DNA of 64,000 nt. It comes from Gemmatimonadota bacterium (GTDB lineage: Bacteria; Gemmatimonadota; Gemmatimonadetes; Longimicrobiales; Gaopeijiaceae). Every line of letters begins with the position of its first letter. The stretch's first letter is position 1. The stretch covers positions 1 to 64,000 of the forward strand of contig JAJDTB010000075.1 of NCBI GenBank assembly GCA_022827345.1, written 5' to 3'. A program made the position numbers and the translations under genes. The notes beneath the pieces were generated by a model that ran no database searches, had not been told where the DNA came from, and saw nothing but the letters and a program-made list of their open reading frames with translations. Below are positions 38,494-47,722 of the stretch, piece after piece.

Positions 38494-39240
38494 CTACATC
38501 ACCATGCCGCCGTCCACCGTAACGATCTGGCCTGTAATGTAACGCGCCTCCGGTCCCGCAAGGAACCGAACGACCCCGGCGACATCGTCGGGCTCGCCCA
38601 GGCGCGCAAGGGGGATTCTCTCTTTCAACGCGTCCACGACGGACTCGTCAAGATCCGCGGTCATGTCCGTCCGGATGAAGCCGGGCGCCACCGCGTTGCA
38701 ACGGATGTTGCGCGAGGCGAACTCCTTGGCGACCGACTTGGTGAGGCCGTGGAGTCCGGCCTTGGAGGCGGCGTAGTTCGCCTGCCCCGCGTTGCCCATC
38801 AGTCCGATGACGGAAGTGATGTTGATGATCGACCCGGCCCTGCGCTTCATCATCTTCCGCGCGGCGGCACGGACCATGTTGAAGCTGCCGCCGAGATTCG
38901 TCGCGATGACCTGCGCCCAGTCGTCATCCCGCAGGCGAAGCAGGATATTGTCGCGGGTAATGCCCGCGTTGTTGACCAGGATCGACACCGGCCCCTGCCC
39001 CGATTCGACCGCGGCGACGGTCTTCTTGCAGGCGCGGGAATCGGAGACGTCGCAGGAGTACGCGGCGTGTCCGTCTCCCTCGAGCCCGTCCAGCGCGCCC
39101 GCGGCTCTCTCGGCATCGCGGGCCACGATCGCGATCCGCGCGCCCCCCCGGGCAAGGGACTCGGATACGGCCAGCCCGATGCCGCGCGACCCCCCCGTGA
39201 CGATCGCGACACCTCCGGCCAGTTCCCTGGCATTGCTCAT
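38494..39240 (-). CDS. fabG: 3-oxoacyl-ACP reductase
   Basis: 248 residues from ATG 39240, which overlaps the fabD stop as ATGA. SDR fold: [23 protein letters not shown] (cofactor Gly-rich turn with Arg for NADPH), [18 protein letters not shown] (NNAG and catalytic Asn region), [35 protein letters not shown] (Ser, Tyr-x3-Lys), [11 protein letters not shown], and VDGGMVM. It reduces the beta-keto group after each condensation. The 91-base gap to acpP may hold a separate acpP promoter. Confidence 0.97.
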   Translation of the reverse strand: MSNARELAGGVAIVTGGSRGIGLAVSESLARGGARIAIVARDAERAAGALDGLEGDGHAAYSCDVSDSRACKKTVAAVESGQGPVSILVNNAGITRDNILLRLRDDDWAQVIATNLGGSFNMVRAAARKMMKRRAGSIINITSVIGLMGNAGQANYAASKAGLHGLTKSVAKEFASRNIRCNAVAPGFIRTDMTADLDESVVDALKERIPLARLGEPDDVAGVVRFLAGPEARYITGQIVTVDGGMVM

Positions 39241-40166
39241 GAGTCTGTCTCCATGGCGTCGATGGATTCCGGGCCCCCGCAGGCGTCCGTCCTCACGCCT
39301 CTGGCGTTTCTCCTGTTCAGGGCCGTCAGCACCTTCCCCGGGCCGAGTTCCACAAAGCGATCCACGCCGAGGGCGGACATGCGCCGAATGCACTCCATCC
39401 ACCTGACCGGTGAGACCAGTTGCCGAACAAGCAATCCGCGAATTGCCGCGGGATCGGCGGCCGCCTCCGCGGTCACGTTCGACACGACCGGGAATTCCGG
39501 GCGACGGAAGGTAATCCCGTCGAGGTACCGGCGAAACTCGTCGGCGGCAGGGTCCATCAGGGGCGAGTGAAAGGCCGCCGAGACCGCAAGTTCCACGACC
39601 CGGCGCGCGCCCTTCTTCCTGGCTGCCCCCCTGGCCCACTCGATCGCGGCCACCTCCCCGCTCACGACCACCTGTCCCCTGGCGTTCAGGTTGGCCGCGA
39701 CCAGGGTCATTCCCCTGTCCCGCGCATCGCGGCAGAGTTCATCGATGGCGGGCTCTCCCAGGCCCAGCACCGCCGCCATCGAGCCCGGCATGCCCCTGTC
39801 GGCCCGGGCCATCAGCTCGCCCCGGCGGCGCACTGCCCGCAACCCGTCCGCAAAGGAGTACACGCCCGCGGCGCCGTACGCCGACAGTTCGCCCAGCGAA
39901 TGTCCCGCCGCCGCCCGCACCCGGCCCAGCCGCCCGGCGGCGGCCCGGTAGACGGCCAGCGAATGGACGTAGAGCGCGGGCTGGGCGTTCTGGGTGGCCG
40001 TCAGCTCCTCGAACGGGCCTTCCCAGGCGAGCCGCGAAAGGCCGAATCCGAGCACGTCGTCGGCCTCGGCAAATGTCTCGCGGGCCACCGGATGGCGTTC
40101 GGCCAGGGCACGTCCCATGCCGACCGCCTGGGACCCCTGGCCGGGAAAGAGCAACCCCACCCTCAT
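39237..40166 (-). CDS. fabD: Malonyl-CoA:ACP transacylase
   Basis: 309 residues from ATG 40166. LLFPGQGSQAVGMGRALAER (GQGSQ), AAGHSLGELSAYGAAGVYSF (nucleophile Ser in GHSLG), RRRGELMARA (substrate Arg), and AFHSPLMDPAADEF (catalytic His). The last 25 residues ([25 protein letters not shown]) are a polar extension. It loads malonyl groups on ACP. It sits in the usual fabH-fabD-fabG order. Confidence 0.97.
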   Translation of the reverse strand: MRVGLLFPGQGSQAVGMGRALAERHPVARETFAEADDVLGFGLSRLAWEGPFEELTATQNAQPALYVHSLAVYRAAAGRLGRVRAAAGHSLGELSAYGAAGVYSFADGLRAVRRRGELMARADRGMPGSMAAVLGLGEPAIDELCRDARDRGMTLVAANLNARGQVVVSGEVAAIEWARGAARKKGARRVVELAVSAAFHSPLMDPAADEFRRYLDGITFRRPEFPVVSNVTAEAAADPAAIRGLLVRQLVSPVRWMECIRRMSALGVDRFVELGPGKVLTALNRRNARGVRTDACGGPESIDAMETDS

Positions 40167-40210
40167 CGAATCATTGCGTCTTGCAATACTGGCTGCCGGG
40201 ACCGGTCCGG

Positions 40211-41206
40211 CTACATGCGCATGGTCATGGCGCCCCAGGTCAGCCCGGCGCCGAATGCGGTCATGAGGACGTGCGAGCCCGGTCCGATCCGCCCCTCCTC
40301 CCGGGCCTCGTCGAGACCCACCGGAATGGTGGCGGAGGAGATGTTGCCGTAGCGCTCCAGGTTCATGAACACGCGGTCCATCGGAACCCGGGCATACCTG
40401 GCGGTCGCCTCGATGATCCTTGCGTTGGCCTGGTGCGGGACGAGCAGGTCGACGTCGCCGGTCTCGAGTCCGGCGTCCTTGAGAGCCCTGATGCTCGCCT
40501 TCGACATCGCCCGCACGGCCGCCTTGAAGACCTCCGGGCCCGCCATCTGCAGCATGTGCTCGCGCCGCCGCAACCGCTCGGGGGTCAGCGGCGTCCGGGC
40601 ACCGCCGGCGGGCCGGGTGATCAGTTCGGCGAGGTTGCCGTCGGATCGGTGGTAGCTCGACAGGATCCCCTCGCCGTTGGTCGAGGGCTGCACCACGGCG
40701 GCGCCTGCGCCATCGCCGAAGAGAATGCAGGTGGCGCGGTCGTCCCAGTCGATGATCGTCGACATCTTTTCGGTCGAGACGATCAGCACCGTCTCGGCGC
40801 GCCCCGCGGCGATCTGTCCCTCGGCCATCGTCACCGCATAGAGGAAGCCCGTACAGGCCGCCTGCAGGTCGTAGGCGAAGCAGCGCCGGGACGCCCCGAT
40901 CGCGGCCTGGATTTCGCACGACGTCGTGGGCAGCATGCGGTCCGGGGTCGCGGTGGAGACGATGATCAGGTCGATGTCCCGCGCCGACAGCCCCGCCTTC
41001 TGAAGCGCCGCGCACGCAGCGCGCGTACCCATTTCGACGGCTCCGGTGTCCCTGGAAGCGATCCGGCGCTCACGGATTCCGGTCCGCTCGCGGATCCAGG
41101 TGTCGCTGGTGTCCACCATCTGCTCGAGATCCGCGTTGGTCATCACCCGCTCGGGCAAATAGCGCGCGGTGGCGGAGATCCGGGCGACAGGCGTCCATGG
41201 CTTCAC
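40211..41206 (-). CDS. fabH: 3-oxoacyl-ACP synthase III
   Basis: 331 residues, GTG start overlapping the plsX stop (GTGA). Blocks: ISATARYLPERVMTNADLEQMVDTSDTWIRERTGIRERRIA, DLQAACTGFLYAVTMA (nucleophile Cys), LLVPHQANARIIEA (His), ERYGNISSATIPVGLDEA (Asn). It starts fatty-acid synthesis from acyl-CoA and malonyl-ACP. Ordinary in sequence; chain-length or branched-primer preference cannot be inferred. Confidence 0.97.
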   Translation of the reverse strand: MKPWTPVARISATARYLPERVMTNADLEQMVDTSDTWIRERTGIRERRIASRDTGAVEMGTRAACAALQKAGLSARDIDLIIVSTATPDRMLPTTSCEIQAAIGASRRCFAYDLQAACTGFLYAVTMAEGQIAAGRAETVLIVSTEKMSTIIDWDDRATCILFGDGAGAAVVQPSTNGEGILSSYHRSDGNLAELITRPAGGARTPLTPERLRRREHMLQMAGPEVFKAAVRAMSKASIRALKDAGLETGDVDLLVPHQANARIIEATARYARVPMDRVFMNLERYGNISSATIPVGLDEAREEGRIGPGSHVLMTAFGAGLTWGAMTMRM

Positions 41207-42192
41207 GACAATCCTCCCTGAACTGTTTCGAGATCGCGCGCGGTGTGCGTGACAAGATCGGCGCTCACCATGCGGGTCGCGACCCCGATACCCTTTCGGA
41301 TGGCCTTTGCGGAGGATTCACCGTGGCACACGATACTCACACCATTGACTCCCAGGAGAGGCGCTCCGCCGTATTCGGCGTAATCGAAGAGACGAAACTG
41401 GTCCCTCAGCCACTGGTCCAGCAAGTCCTGCTCCACGCGGGCGCGAAAGCTGCGGAAGATGAAGTGGGCCAGCGATTCATAGAATTTCAGCAGCACGTTG
41501 CCGCTCAGCCCGTCGCACACCAGGACATCGCACGCTCCGTGGATGATGTCGCGGCCCTCGATGTTCCCGACGAAGTTCAGGCCGCTCGCCGAGAGGAGGC
41601 GATGGGTCGTCTTGAGCATCCCGGTGCCCTTAACCTTTTCGGCCCCGACGTTCAGGAGGCCGACCCTCGGATTCCCGATGTCCTCGACATCGTGCATGTA
41701 GGTCGAGCCGAGGCGGGCGAACTGGGTCAGGTGATGGGGCTTGCAGTCGAGGTTGGCCCCGACGTCCACGACCAGCGTGAGTCCCTCCTGGGTCGGGAAC
41801 GGAGCCGCGAGGGGTGAGCGGTCGACCCCCGGCAGCCGCCGCAAGACAATGAGCGACGCCGCCATCACCGCACCGGTGGAGCCCGCGGAGACGAATCCGT
41901 CGGCCTCGCCGGCTCGCTGCATCTCGAGTCCCAGCCTGATCGAGGATCGCGGATTCCGTCGCAACGCAGCTATGGGCGAATCCGTCGTGCGGATGGCCTG
42001 GGTGGTATGCACGACCGATATCCGGTTGTGCGCCGGGTAGTCCTCCAGGCACCGGTGAATCCGCGTCTCGTCGCCGATGAGTGCGATTTCCAGATCGGAG
42101 TCGCGTTCGACTGCCGCCATCGCCCCGGCCACCTCGCTGGACGGCGCCGTATCCGTCCCCATCGCGTCGAGGGCAATCAGCATTTGACGCAA
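41203..42192 (-). CDS. plsX: Phosphate acyltransferase PlsX
   Basis: 329 residues; ATG at 42183 (MLIALDAMG) is an equally good start. LIALDAMGTDTAPSSEVAGA, AIRTTDSPIAALRRNPRSSIRLGLEMQRAGEADGFVSAGSTGAVMAASLIVLRRLPGVDRSPLA, VGANLDCKPHHLTQFARLGSTYM and CDGLSGNVLLKFYES are the family blocks. It makes acyl-phosphate from acyl-ACP for phospholipid synthesis. Followed by fabH and preceded by rpmF, the conserved rpmF-plsX-fab order. Confidence 0.96.
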   Translation of the reverse strand: MRQMLIALDAMGTDTAPSSEVAGAMAAVERDSDLEIALIGDETRIHRCLEDYPAHNRISVVHTTQAIRTTDSPIAALRRNPRSSIRLGLEMQRAGEADGFVSAGSTGAVMAASLIVLRRLPGVDRSPLAAPFPTQEGLTLVVDVGANLDCKPHHLTQFARLGSTYMHDVEDIGNPRVGLLNVGAEKVKGTGMLKTTHRLLSASGLNFVGNIEGRDIIHGACDVLVCDGLSGNVLLKFYESLAHFIFRSFRARVEQDLLDQWLRDQFRLFDYAEYGGAPLLGVNGVSIVCHGESSAKAIRKGIGVATRMVSADLVTHTARDLETVQGGLS

Positions 42193-42217
42193 GTTCTCGC
42201 GGGCCGGAGAGGACCCG

Positions 42218-42400
42218 CTACTCTTCGTCGACCTCGTAGATCAGCTTGCCCCGGTACCTGCCGGAAGTCGGGCATACCCGATGCCTGACCGTCGGATCAC
42301 CAGTGCGCGTGCAGGTCGCGAGCGTCGCTTCCGCCGCCTTGTAGTGTGTGCGGCGCTTCCGCTTCCGCTGCTTGGACACCCGCTTCTTCGGAACGGCCAT
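42218..42400 (-). CDS. rpmF: 50S ribosomal protein L32
   Basis: 60 residues from ATG 42400. MAVPKKRVSKQRKRKRRTHY is the standard start. The remaining part, ATCTRTGDPTVRHRVCPTSGRYRGKLIYEVDEE, keeps only two of the four zinc-ribbon Cys (the first pair is reduced to a single Cys followed by Thr, as is the second), so this is a C-minus-like L32. It lies between yceD and plsX as in many bacteria. Confidence 0.97.
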   Translation of the reverse strand: MAVPKKRVSKQRKRKRRTHYKAAEATLATCTRTGDPTVRHRVCPTSGRYRGKLIYEVDEE

Positions 42401-42411
42401 TTCTCTTCTTC

Positions 42412-42924
42412 CTAGTCCCCTTGAAGGGCCTTCAGCGCCGACCATCTGGGGTCGCCCGCCGCCGAGACCTCTTCGGCTACGTACTTGAAACGCTCAACCG
42501 GGTCGCCGCACTGCATGCAGCGTCCGTCTTCATACTCCGGCACAAAGTACCGCGGCACCTCGAGCAACACTTCCTCGCGGATCGCGTCACTCAGATCCAG
42601 CACGGTCTCCCGTCGTCCGATTGTCCGCACATCCGGATCCTCCGCCTGCCATTCGTCTTCCGGCACGTAGAGCAGGGTGAGGGGACGCTCAACCGCAATC
42701 TCCAATTCCTCCAGGCAGCGCCCGCAGTCGTAGAGGACCGGGGCCCTCCAGCTTCCTTGCACCACAACCCCGTCGTCGGCGGTAAACGCCGCCGAAGCAC
42801 CCACTTCGACCGGCGCGGCAAACCTCAGTTCGGTGTCGGCCCAAACCTCGGCGTCCGGCGCGATCGTTGCAGTTACAGGGAGTGTGCGGGCTTGCCGCAA
42901 ACGCCACAAGTCAATCTGCACCAT
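42412..42924 (-). CDS. YceD/DUF177 family protein
   Basis: 170 residues. Central block LYDCGRCLEELEIAVERPLTLLYVPEDE and later CMQCGDPVERFKYV, the paired Cys patterns of DUF177. Acidic LDLSDAIREEVLLEVPRYFV is the family's core helix. The position immediately before rpmF is conserved across bacteria and plastids, where the protein is linked to 23S rRNA accumulation. First gene of the fatty-acid transcription unit; its predicted promoter would start the mRNA at the ATG. Confidence 0.9.
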   Translation of the reverse strand: MVQIDLWRLRQARTLPVTATIAPDAEVWADTELRFAAPVEVGASAAFTADDGVVVQGSWRAPVLYDCGRCLEELEIAVERPLTLLYVPEDEWQAEDPDVRTIGRRETVLDLSDAIREEVLLEVPRYFVPEYEDGRCMQCGDPVERFKYVAEEVSAAGDPRWSALKALQGD

Positions 42925-42932
42925 AGCATTTA

Positions 42933-42962
42933 AAGCTAGCGCGCGGCACAGCGGCGTGTCAA
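42933..42962 (-). promoter_or_regulatory. Promoter of the yceD-rpmF-plsX-fab unit
   Basis: Minus strand: perfect -35 TTGACA (42962-42957), 18-base spacer, then TAGCTT (42938-42933), a weak TATAAT match. The -10 ends 8 bases before the yceD ATG (42924), so initiation would fall within a couple of bases of the start codon. No Shine-Dalgarno is present in that space. Confidence 0.55.
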
Positions 42963-42987
42963 TCGTAGTCGACGCGGCGCCGTGCCC

Positions 42988-43404
42988 TCAGCCCAGTCGC
43001 TCCGCCTCGGAGAAAAAGAAGGCGATCTCGCGGCGGGCGTTGTCGCCCGAATCGGAGCCGTGGATGGCGTTCCGCTCCTTCGATTCGGCGTGCAGCCGGC
43101 GCACCGTGCCTTCGGCGGCTTCGGCGGGATCGGTGGCGCCGATCACCTCCCGAAGCCTGGGCACCGCCGCCGGGGCTTCCAGGACCATCGGGATGCACGG
43201 ACCGGAGGTCATGAAGGCGACGAGGGAGTCATAGAAGGGACGCTCGCGGTGGACGGCATAGAACGAGCCCGCCTGTGCGGGCGTCATGGTGAGCATGCGG
43301 GCAGCCCGAAGGGTGAAACCGGCCGACTCGAGCTGGGCGAGGATCAGCCCCGCCTTTCCGCCCGCGGTCGCGTCCGGCTTGATGATGGCCAGAGTCTGGT
43401 TCAT
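42988..43404 (-). CDS. ndk: Nucleoside diphosphate kinase
   Basis: 138 residues from ATG 43404. TLAIIKPDATAGGKAGLILAQLESAGFTLRAARMLTM, FYAVHRERPFYDSLVAFMTSGPCIPMVLEAPAAVPRLREVIGATDPAEAAEGTVRRLHAESKERNAIHGSDSGDNARREIAFFF. The phosphohistidine is in NAIHGSD. It balances NTP pools from ATP. Its stop lies 63 bases before the divergently unrelated fatty-acid unit on the same strand. Confidence 0.97.
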   Translation of the reverse strand: MNQTLAIIKPDATAGGKAGLILAQLESAGFTLRAARMLTMTPAQAGSFYAVHRERPFYDSLVAFMTSGPCIPMVLEAPAAVPRLREVIGATDPAEAAEGTVRRLHAESKERNAIHGSDSGDNARREIAFFFSEAERLG

Positions 43405-43468
43405 TCGCTTGTCTGATCGGTTTGAAGGAATGGGAAAGGGTGTGGAACCACCCCCCCCGTAAACGGAA

Positions 43469-44347
43469 TCAGGATGCCGACCCCGAGTCAACCCGACTGG
43501 GAGACTTCGATGTCACGTAGGCCTCGGCAAAGGCCTCCATGACGGTTTTGCGCGACAGAAACCCCACGAGCCGGCCGTCCGCAACGACCGGAAGCTTCGA
43601 CACACCGCGCGAGATCAACGACCTGCTCGCCGCCGCGACGGTCTCGTTCTCGGAAACGCACAGCACCGAACGCGTCATGAGGTCGCGCGCCACCAGACCG
43701 CGGCGCCCGGAGGGAGGTCCGCCCTCCTGGGTCGGGAGAATGTGGCACAGAACATCTTCCGCCGTGATCAACCCGAGCAGTTCATGCTCCTTCCCGACGA
43801 CGGGAATGGCCTTGAGTCCGCGCCTCAGCATCAGGTGCTGAACCTCGCCGACGGGTGTGTCCGGATAGATGCGGTAGGTCAGGGGTTCGAGTACGTGTTC
43901 GACACGTGCTTCCAGTTCTATGTCAATGTCTGAAAACGCTTTGGACTTTGTAAATTCAAGTATGTTCTCATGCGTGGACCAATCTCCCAGGTCCCGGGAC
44001 AGGCGAGTCAGCAGAGGAGCCAGGAACAGGTTGACCGATGGCCGCGGGAGCCCCCAGACCACCCATGCGGCACTCTGCCCCGCGCTGCCCTGCCGATCCG
44101 GCGACACGCAAGCGAGCAGGCCGGCATCGGGACGTGCGCGCCCGAGATTGACGAACCCCACGCGATCCGTAAGAGCAACGCGCCATGGCGGAACACCCGC
44201 CTCCGCGCACCCCCGTGCGGCCATGATCGCCGGATGGTCCTCGGGCAGCCGGGAAGTACCGGGCTCCAGGCACTGCAGGGGGTCGTCTCCCGGCGCCAGG
44301 ACGACACCGGGCGGCACCAGCAAGCCGCCGAGGGTCATCCGGGACAT
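43469..44347 (-). CDS. CBS-domain protein with a possible degenerate EIIA-Ntr-like N-terminus
   Basis: 292 residues. The C-terminal half (about 150-285) holds two CBS repeats: YRIYPDTPVGEVQHLMLRRGLKAIPVVGKEHELLGLITAEDVL and VLCVSENETVAAASRSLISRGVSKLPVVADGRLVGFLSRKTVMEAF. The N-terminal half (AEAGVPPWRVALTDRVGFVNLGRARPDAGLLACVSP, VNLFLAPLLTRLSRDLGDWSTHENILEF) has the strand-helix order and the LLTRLSR helix of PTS EIIA-Ntr domains. I see no phosphorylatable His in the expected P-H-A context, so it would be inactive as a phosphocarrier. It may sense adenylates. 24 bases downstream of sucD. Confidence 0.65.
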   Translation of the reverse strand: MSRMTLGGLLVPPGVVLAPGDDPLQCLEPGTSRLPEDHPAIMAARGCAEAGVPPWRVALTDRVGFVNLGRARPDAGLLACVSPDRQGSAGQSAAWVVWGLPRPSVNLFLAPLLTRLSRDLGDWSTHENILEFTKSKAFSDIDIELEARVEHVLEPLTYRIYPDTPVGEVQHLMLRRGLKAIPVVGKEHELLGLITAEDVLCHILPTQEGGPPSGRRGLVARDLMTRSVLCVSENETVAAASRSLISRGVSKLPVVADGRLVGFLSRKTVMEAFAEAYVTSKSPSRVDSGSAS

Positions 44348-44371
44348 GGTGCGGCGGCGTTGGTCCGGCCG

Positions 44372-45259
44372 CTATCCGCCCAGGGCCTCGGCGACGAGCG
44401 AGGAGATCTCCGCTGGACGCTTTGCGACCTTGATTCCATTGTCTTCGAAAGCCTTCGTCTTCTCGGCCGCCGTTCCGGACGACCCGCTGATGATGGCGCC
44501 GGCGTGGCCCATGCGCTTGCCCGGCGGAGCCGTTCGTCCGGCGATGAAGCCGACCACCGGGACGGACAGATTGGCGCTGGCCCACGCGGCGGCTTCCTGC
44601 TCGGCAGTTCCGCCGATCTCGCCGATCATGACGATCGCCTCGGTGTCGGGGTCTTTGGCGAACTCGGCGAGGCAGTCCACGAAGCTGGTGCCGATCAGCG
44701 GATCGCCGCCGATTCCCACGCATGTGGTCTGCCCGAGACCGTCGCGCGTGAGATGGTGCACGGCCTCGTAGGTAAGGGTGCCCGACCGGGAGATCAGGCC
44801 CACCGGTCCGGGGATCACCATCCTCCCGGGAATGATGCCCAGCGTGGTCTTGCCGGGGGAGATGATGCCCGGGCAGTTGGGGCCGAGAACGCGGCAGCCG
44901 CGGTCGCGGGCCAGCGCATGCGCACGGGTCATGTCCAGTACTGGAATGCCCTCGGTCACGCACACGATGAAGCTGACGCCCGCATCGGCGGCTTCCATGA
45001 TCGCGCTCGCCGCAAACGCCGGCGGCACGTAGATCACGGATGCGTCGGCTCCGGTCTCCCCGACGGCCTCGGCGACGGTGTCGAATACGGGCACTGCTCC
45101 GCCGTCCGGCCCCTCGAAGTCGCGTCCACCCTTCCCCGGGGTCACGCCCGAGACGACCCGGGTGCCGTACGCCATCATCTGGCGGGTGTGGAAGGACCCG
45201 TCGCGTCCGGTGATTCCCTGAACTACGACCCGCGTGTTCTCGTCAACGTAGATCGACAT
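44372..45259 (-). CDS. sucD: Succinate-CoA ligase subunit alpha
   Basis: 295 residues. [34 protein letters not shown] (CoA-binding Rossmann), [65 protein letters not shown], and the active-site His in [18 protein letters not shown]. It forms succinate and ATP (or GTP) from succinyl-CoA in the TCA cycle. 33 bases downstream of sucC. Confidence 0.97.
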   Translation of the reverse strand: MSIYVDENTRVVVQGITGRDGSFHTRQMMAYGTRVVSGVTPGKGGRDFEGPDGGAVPVFDTVAEAVGETGADASVIYVPPAFAASAIMEAADAGVSFIVCVTEGIPVLDMTRAHALARDRGCRVLGPNCPGIISPGKTTLGIIPGRMVIPGPVGLISRSGTLTYEAVHHLTRDGLGQTTCVGIGGDPLIGTSFVDCLAEFAKDPDTEAIVMIGEIGGTAEQEAAAWASANLSVPVVGFIAGRTAPPGKRMGHAGAIISGSSGTAAEKTKAFEDNGIKVAKRPAEISSLVAEALGG

Positions 45260-45292
45260 GATCTCCTGGCGTTTCCCTGGTCGATACCGCGG

Positions 45293-46423
45293 TTATCCGG
45301 CGAGCCGCACGGCTTCCTGGACCACCTCGTCCATCGAGGTGCCCGCCGCGAACCCGGCGTCGGCCAGGATCGTGCGCGCGAGGTCTTCGTTGGTGCCGGT
45401 GAGGCGGATCACGATGGGAACATCGATGCCGGTCCTTCCCGTCGCTTCCACGATTCCCCGCGCCACGTCGTCGCACCGCGTGATGCCGCCGAAAATGTTG
45501 AACAGGATCACCTCGACGGAAGGGTCGGAGGTGATGATCTCGATTGCCGCAACCACCTTGTCCGGGTTCGACGAGCCGCCGATGTCCAGGAAGTTCGCCG
45601 GCTCGCCGCCGTAGTACTTCACCAGGTCCATCGTCGCCATCGCGAGCCCCGCCCCGTTTACGCAGCACCCCACATTGCCGTCGAGCTTCACGAAGCTGAG
45701 GCCGGCCTCGCGGGCCTGCGCGTCGGCGCCCGACTCGGACCGGGGATCCCGGAGTCCGGCGACCCCGGGGCGGCGGAACAGCTCGTTGTCGTCGATGCTG
45801 ACCTTGGCGTCGATCGCCTTGACCTCGCCGCCGGCGGTGGAGATGAGGGGGTTGATCTCGGCCATCGACGCACCGCTGTTCACGAAGGCGTCGTAGAGCT
45901 GCGAGATGACGCGCGCCGCCTGCCTTGCCAGCCGCGGATCGTCGAACAGCCGGGTCGCCAGCCAGTAGGCCTGGTGCGGCATCAGCCCGTAGCGCGGATC
46001 GACGCGGAGCTTGTGGATCGCCTCCGGGTTCGTCGCCGCCACCTCCTCGATATCGATCCCGCCCTCGGCCGACACCATGAACAGCGGACACTGCCCTTCG
46101 CGATCGACCAGCACCCCGACGTAGGCTTCCGAGGCGATGTCCTCGATGGGGGATACGAGCACCCGTTCGACGGTCAGGCCGCTGATCTCCATTCCCAGGA
46201 TGGCGGCGGCGTGAGCCGCGGCTTCGTCGGGGCTCCCGGCGAGTTTGACCCCGCCCGCCTTGCCCCGGCCGCCGGAATGCACCTGCGCCTTTACGACGAC
46301 TCTGCCGCCGAATCCTTCCGCCAACGTGCGAACGGCTTCGGGGGTGTCCGCCACCTCGCCGGGGTTCACGGCCATCCCGGCAGAGCGGAAGAGTTCCTTC
46401 GCCTGGTATTCGTGGAGGTTCAT
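45293..46423 (-). CDS. sucC: Succinate-CoA ligase subunit beta
   Basis: 376 residues, slightly shorter than E. coli SucC (388). ATP-grasp N-terminus MNLHEYQAKELFRSAGMAVNPGEVADTPEAVRTLAEGFGGRVVVKAQVHSGGRGKAGGVKLA, SEAYVGVLVDREGQCPLFMVS, INPLI (metal-binding Asn), KLDGNVGCCVNGAGLAMATMD, and NIFGGITRCDDVARGI. It forms the heterotetramer with SucD. On the minus strand a TAACTT lies 9 bases before the ATG, another possible leaderless arrangement. Confidence 0.97.
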   Translation of the reverse strand: MNLHEYQAKELFRSAGMAVNPGEVADTPEAVRTLAEGFGGRVVVKAQVHSGGRGKAGGVKLAGSPDEAAAHAAAILGMEISGLTVERVLVSPIEDIASEAYVGVLVDREGQCPLFMVSAEGGIDIEEVAATNPEAIHKLRVDPRYGLMPHQAYWLATRLFDDPRLARQAARVISQLYDAFVNSGASMAEINPLISTAGGEVKAIDAKVSIDDNELFRRPGVAGLRDPRSESGADAQAREAGLSFVKLDGNVGCCVNGAGLAMATMDLVKYYGGEPANFLDIGGSSNPDKVVAAIEIITSDPSVEVILFNIFGGITRCDDVARGIVEATGRTGIDVPIVIRLTGTNEDLARTILADAGFAAGTSMDEVVQEAVRLAG

Positions 46424-46552
46424 GGAGCCATGAAGTTAGATGGAAACGAGCGCGCAGCAAGCGGCTCGGACCGCCTCCCGGCCGGGGTCGGCTACATGCG
46501 ATAGGCGGCCTTCATATCATATTACAGACGACCTCCAACCTGAAGGACCCCC

Positions 46553-47722
46553 GTGCCGACCCACCCGGACCCGCTCTACCTGGATCACGCCGCCACCACC
46601 CCCGTCCGCCCGGAGGTGGTCGAAGCCATGGCGGCGTGCATGACCGGTGTCTTCGGCAATCCGTCCAGCGGCCACGATTGGGGCCGACAGGCCCGCCGGC
46701 GGTTGGAGGAGGCTCGGGCCACCGTGGCATCCGCCCTGGGCGTGGCCCCGTCCAGCGTCTGCTTCACGCGGGGCGGCACCGAGGCGGACAACCTGGCCAT
46801 ACTCGGGCTGGCGAGGCGCGCGCGGCGGCAGGGTGCGCGCCCCCATGTGGTGACGACGGCCATCGAACACCCCGCCGTGGACGAGGCGGCGCAACAGGCG
46901 GCCCGGGAAGGGGCGACGCACACGGTCCTCGGGTTCGTCGAGGGTGCGCTCGACCTCGACGCCCTGGGGCGGGTGCTCGCTCGCCGCGCTACCGTGGTCT
47001 CGTGCATGTGGGTGAACAACGAAACGGGTCTGGCGCTGCCGATGGACCAGATCGCGGCGGCCTGCCGGGAGTGGGATGTTCCCCTCCACAGCGACGCGGT
47101 GCAGGCGGTGGGCAAGATCCCGGTGTCGCTCACGCGGACGCCCGTGGACATGCTCACGGTCACGGGCCACAAGATCTACGGCCCCAAGGGGACGGGGGCG
47201 CTCATCGTGCGCGGCGGACGAAGGCGGCCCGGAATCGAGCCGCTCCACTTCGGGGGCGGGCAGGAGCGCGGGCTGAGGCCGGGCACCGAAGACGTGGCCG
47301 GCGCGGTCGGATTCGCCGCGGCGGTGCGGCTGGCGGTCGCCGAGACGGCAGCGGAGTCGGTCCGCCTCGCGGAGATCCGGGACGCGGTTGAGTCGGGGCT
47401 GCGCGCATCGGTGCCGGGGCTGCGCGTGAACGGGGACGGGCTTCCCCGCGCCCCCCACATCCTCTCCCTCGCCATCCCCGGCGCCGATTCGGACACGCTG
47501 CTGGCCGCGCTCGACGCATCCGGCATCGCGGCCTCGGGCGGTTCCGCCTGCGCGAGCGGATCGAGCGCGCCGAGCGCCTCCCTGTCGGCGCTGTACCCGG
47601 GCGACACGGCGACCTCCCTGCGACTGAGCTTCGGGCGGTTGAACGCGGCAGGGCAGGTCGACCGCATCGTCGCGGCGGTTGCCGGCGCGGTGGCGCGCAC
47701 TCGCGAGCTGGTTGCCTCATGA
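46553..47722 (+). CDS. Cysteine desulfurase (NifS/IscS type)
   Basis: 389 residues, GTG start with AAGGACC upstream. LYLDHAATTPVRPEVVEAM, NPSSGHDWGRQARRRLEEAR, CFTRGGTEADNLAI, HPAVDEAA, WVNNETGLALPMDQIAAAC, HSDAVQAVGKIP, TGHKIYGPKGTGALIV (PLP Lys), QERGLRPGTEDV, and the flexible catalytic Cys in SGGSACASGSSAPS. It removes sulfur from cysteine as an enzyme-bound persulfide. It overlaps mnmA by ATGA, so its main acceptor here is probably MnmA for tRNA 2-thiouridine. Confidence 0.95.
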   Translation: MPTHPDPLYLDHAATTPVRPEVVEAMAACMTGVFGNPSSGHDWGRQARRRLEEARATVASALGVAPSSVCFTRGGTEADNLAILGLARRARRQGARPHVVTTAIEHPAVDEAAQQAAREGATHTVLGFVEGALDLDALGRVLARRATVVSCMWVNNETGLALPMDQIAAACREWDVPLHSDAVQAVGKIPVSLTRTPVDMLTVTGHKIYGPKGTGALIVRGGRRRPGIEPLHFGGGQERGLRPGTEDVAGAVGFAAAVRLAVAETAAESVRLAEIRDAVESGLRASVPGLRVNGDGLPRAPHILSLAIPGADSDTLLAALDASGIAASGGSACASGSSAPSASLSALYPGDTATSLRLSFGRLNAAGQVDRIVAAVAGAVARTRELVAS

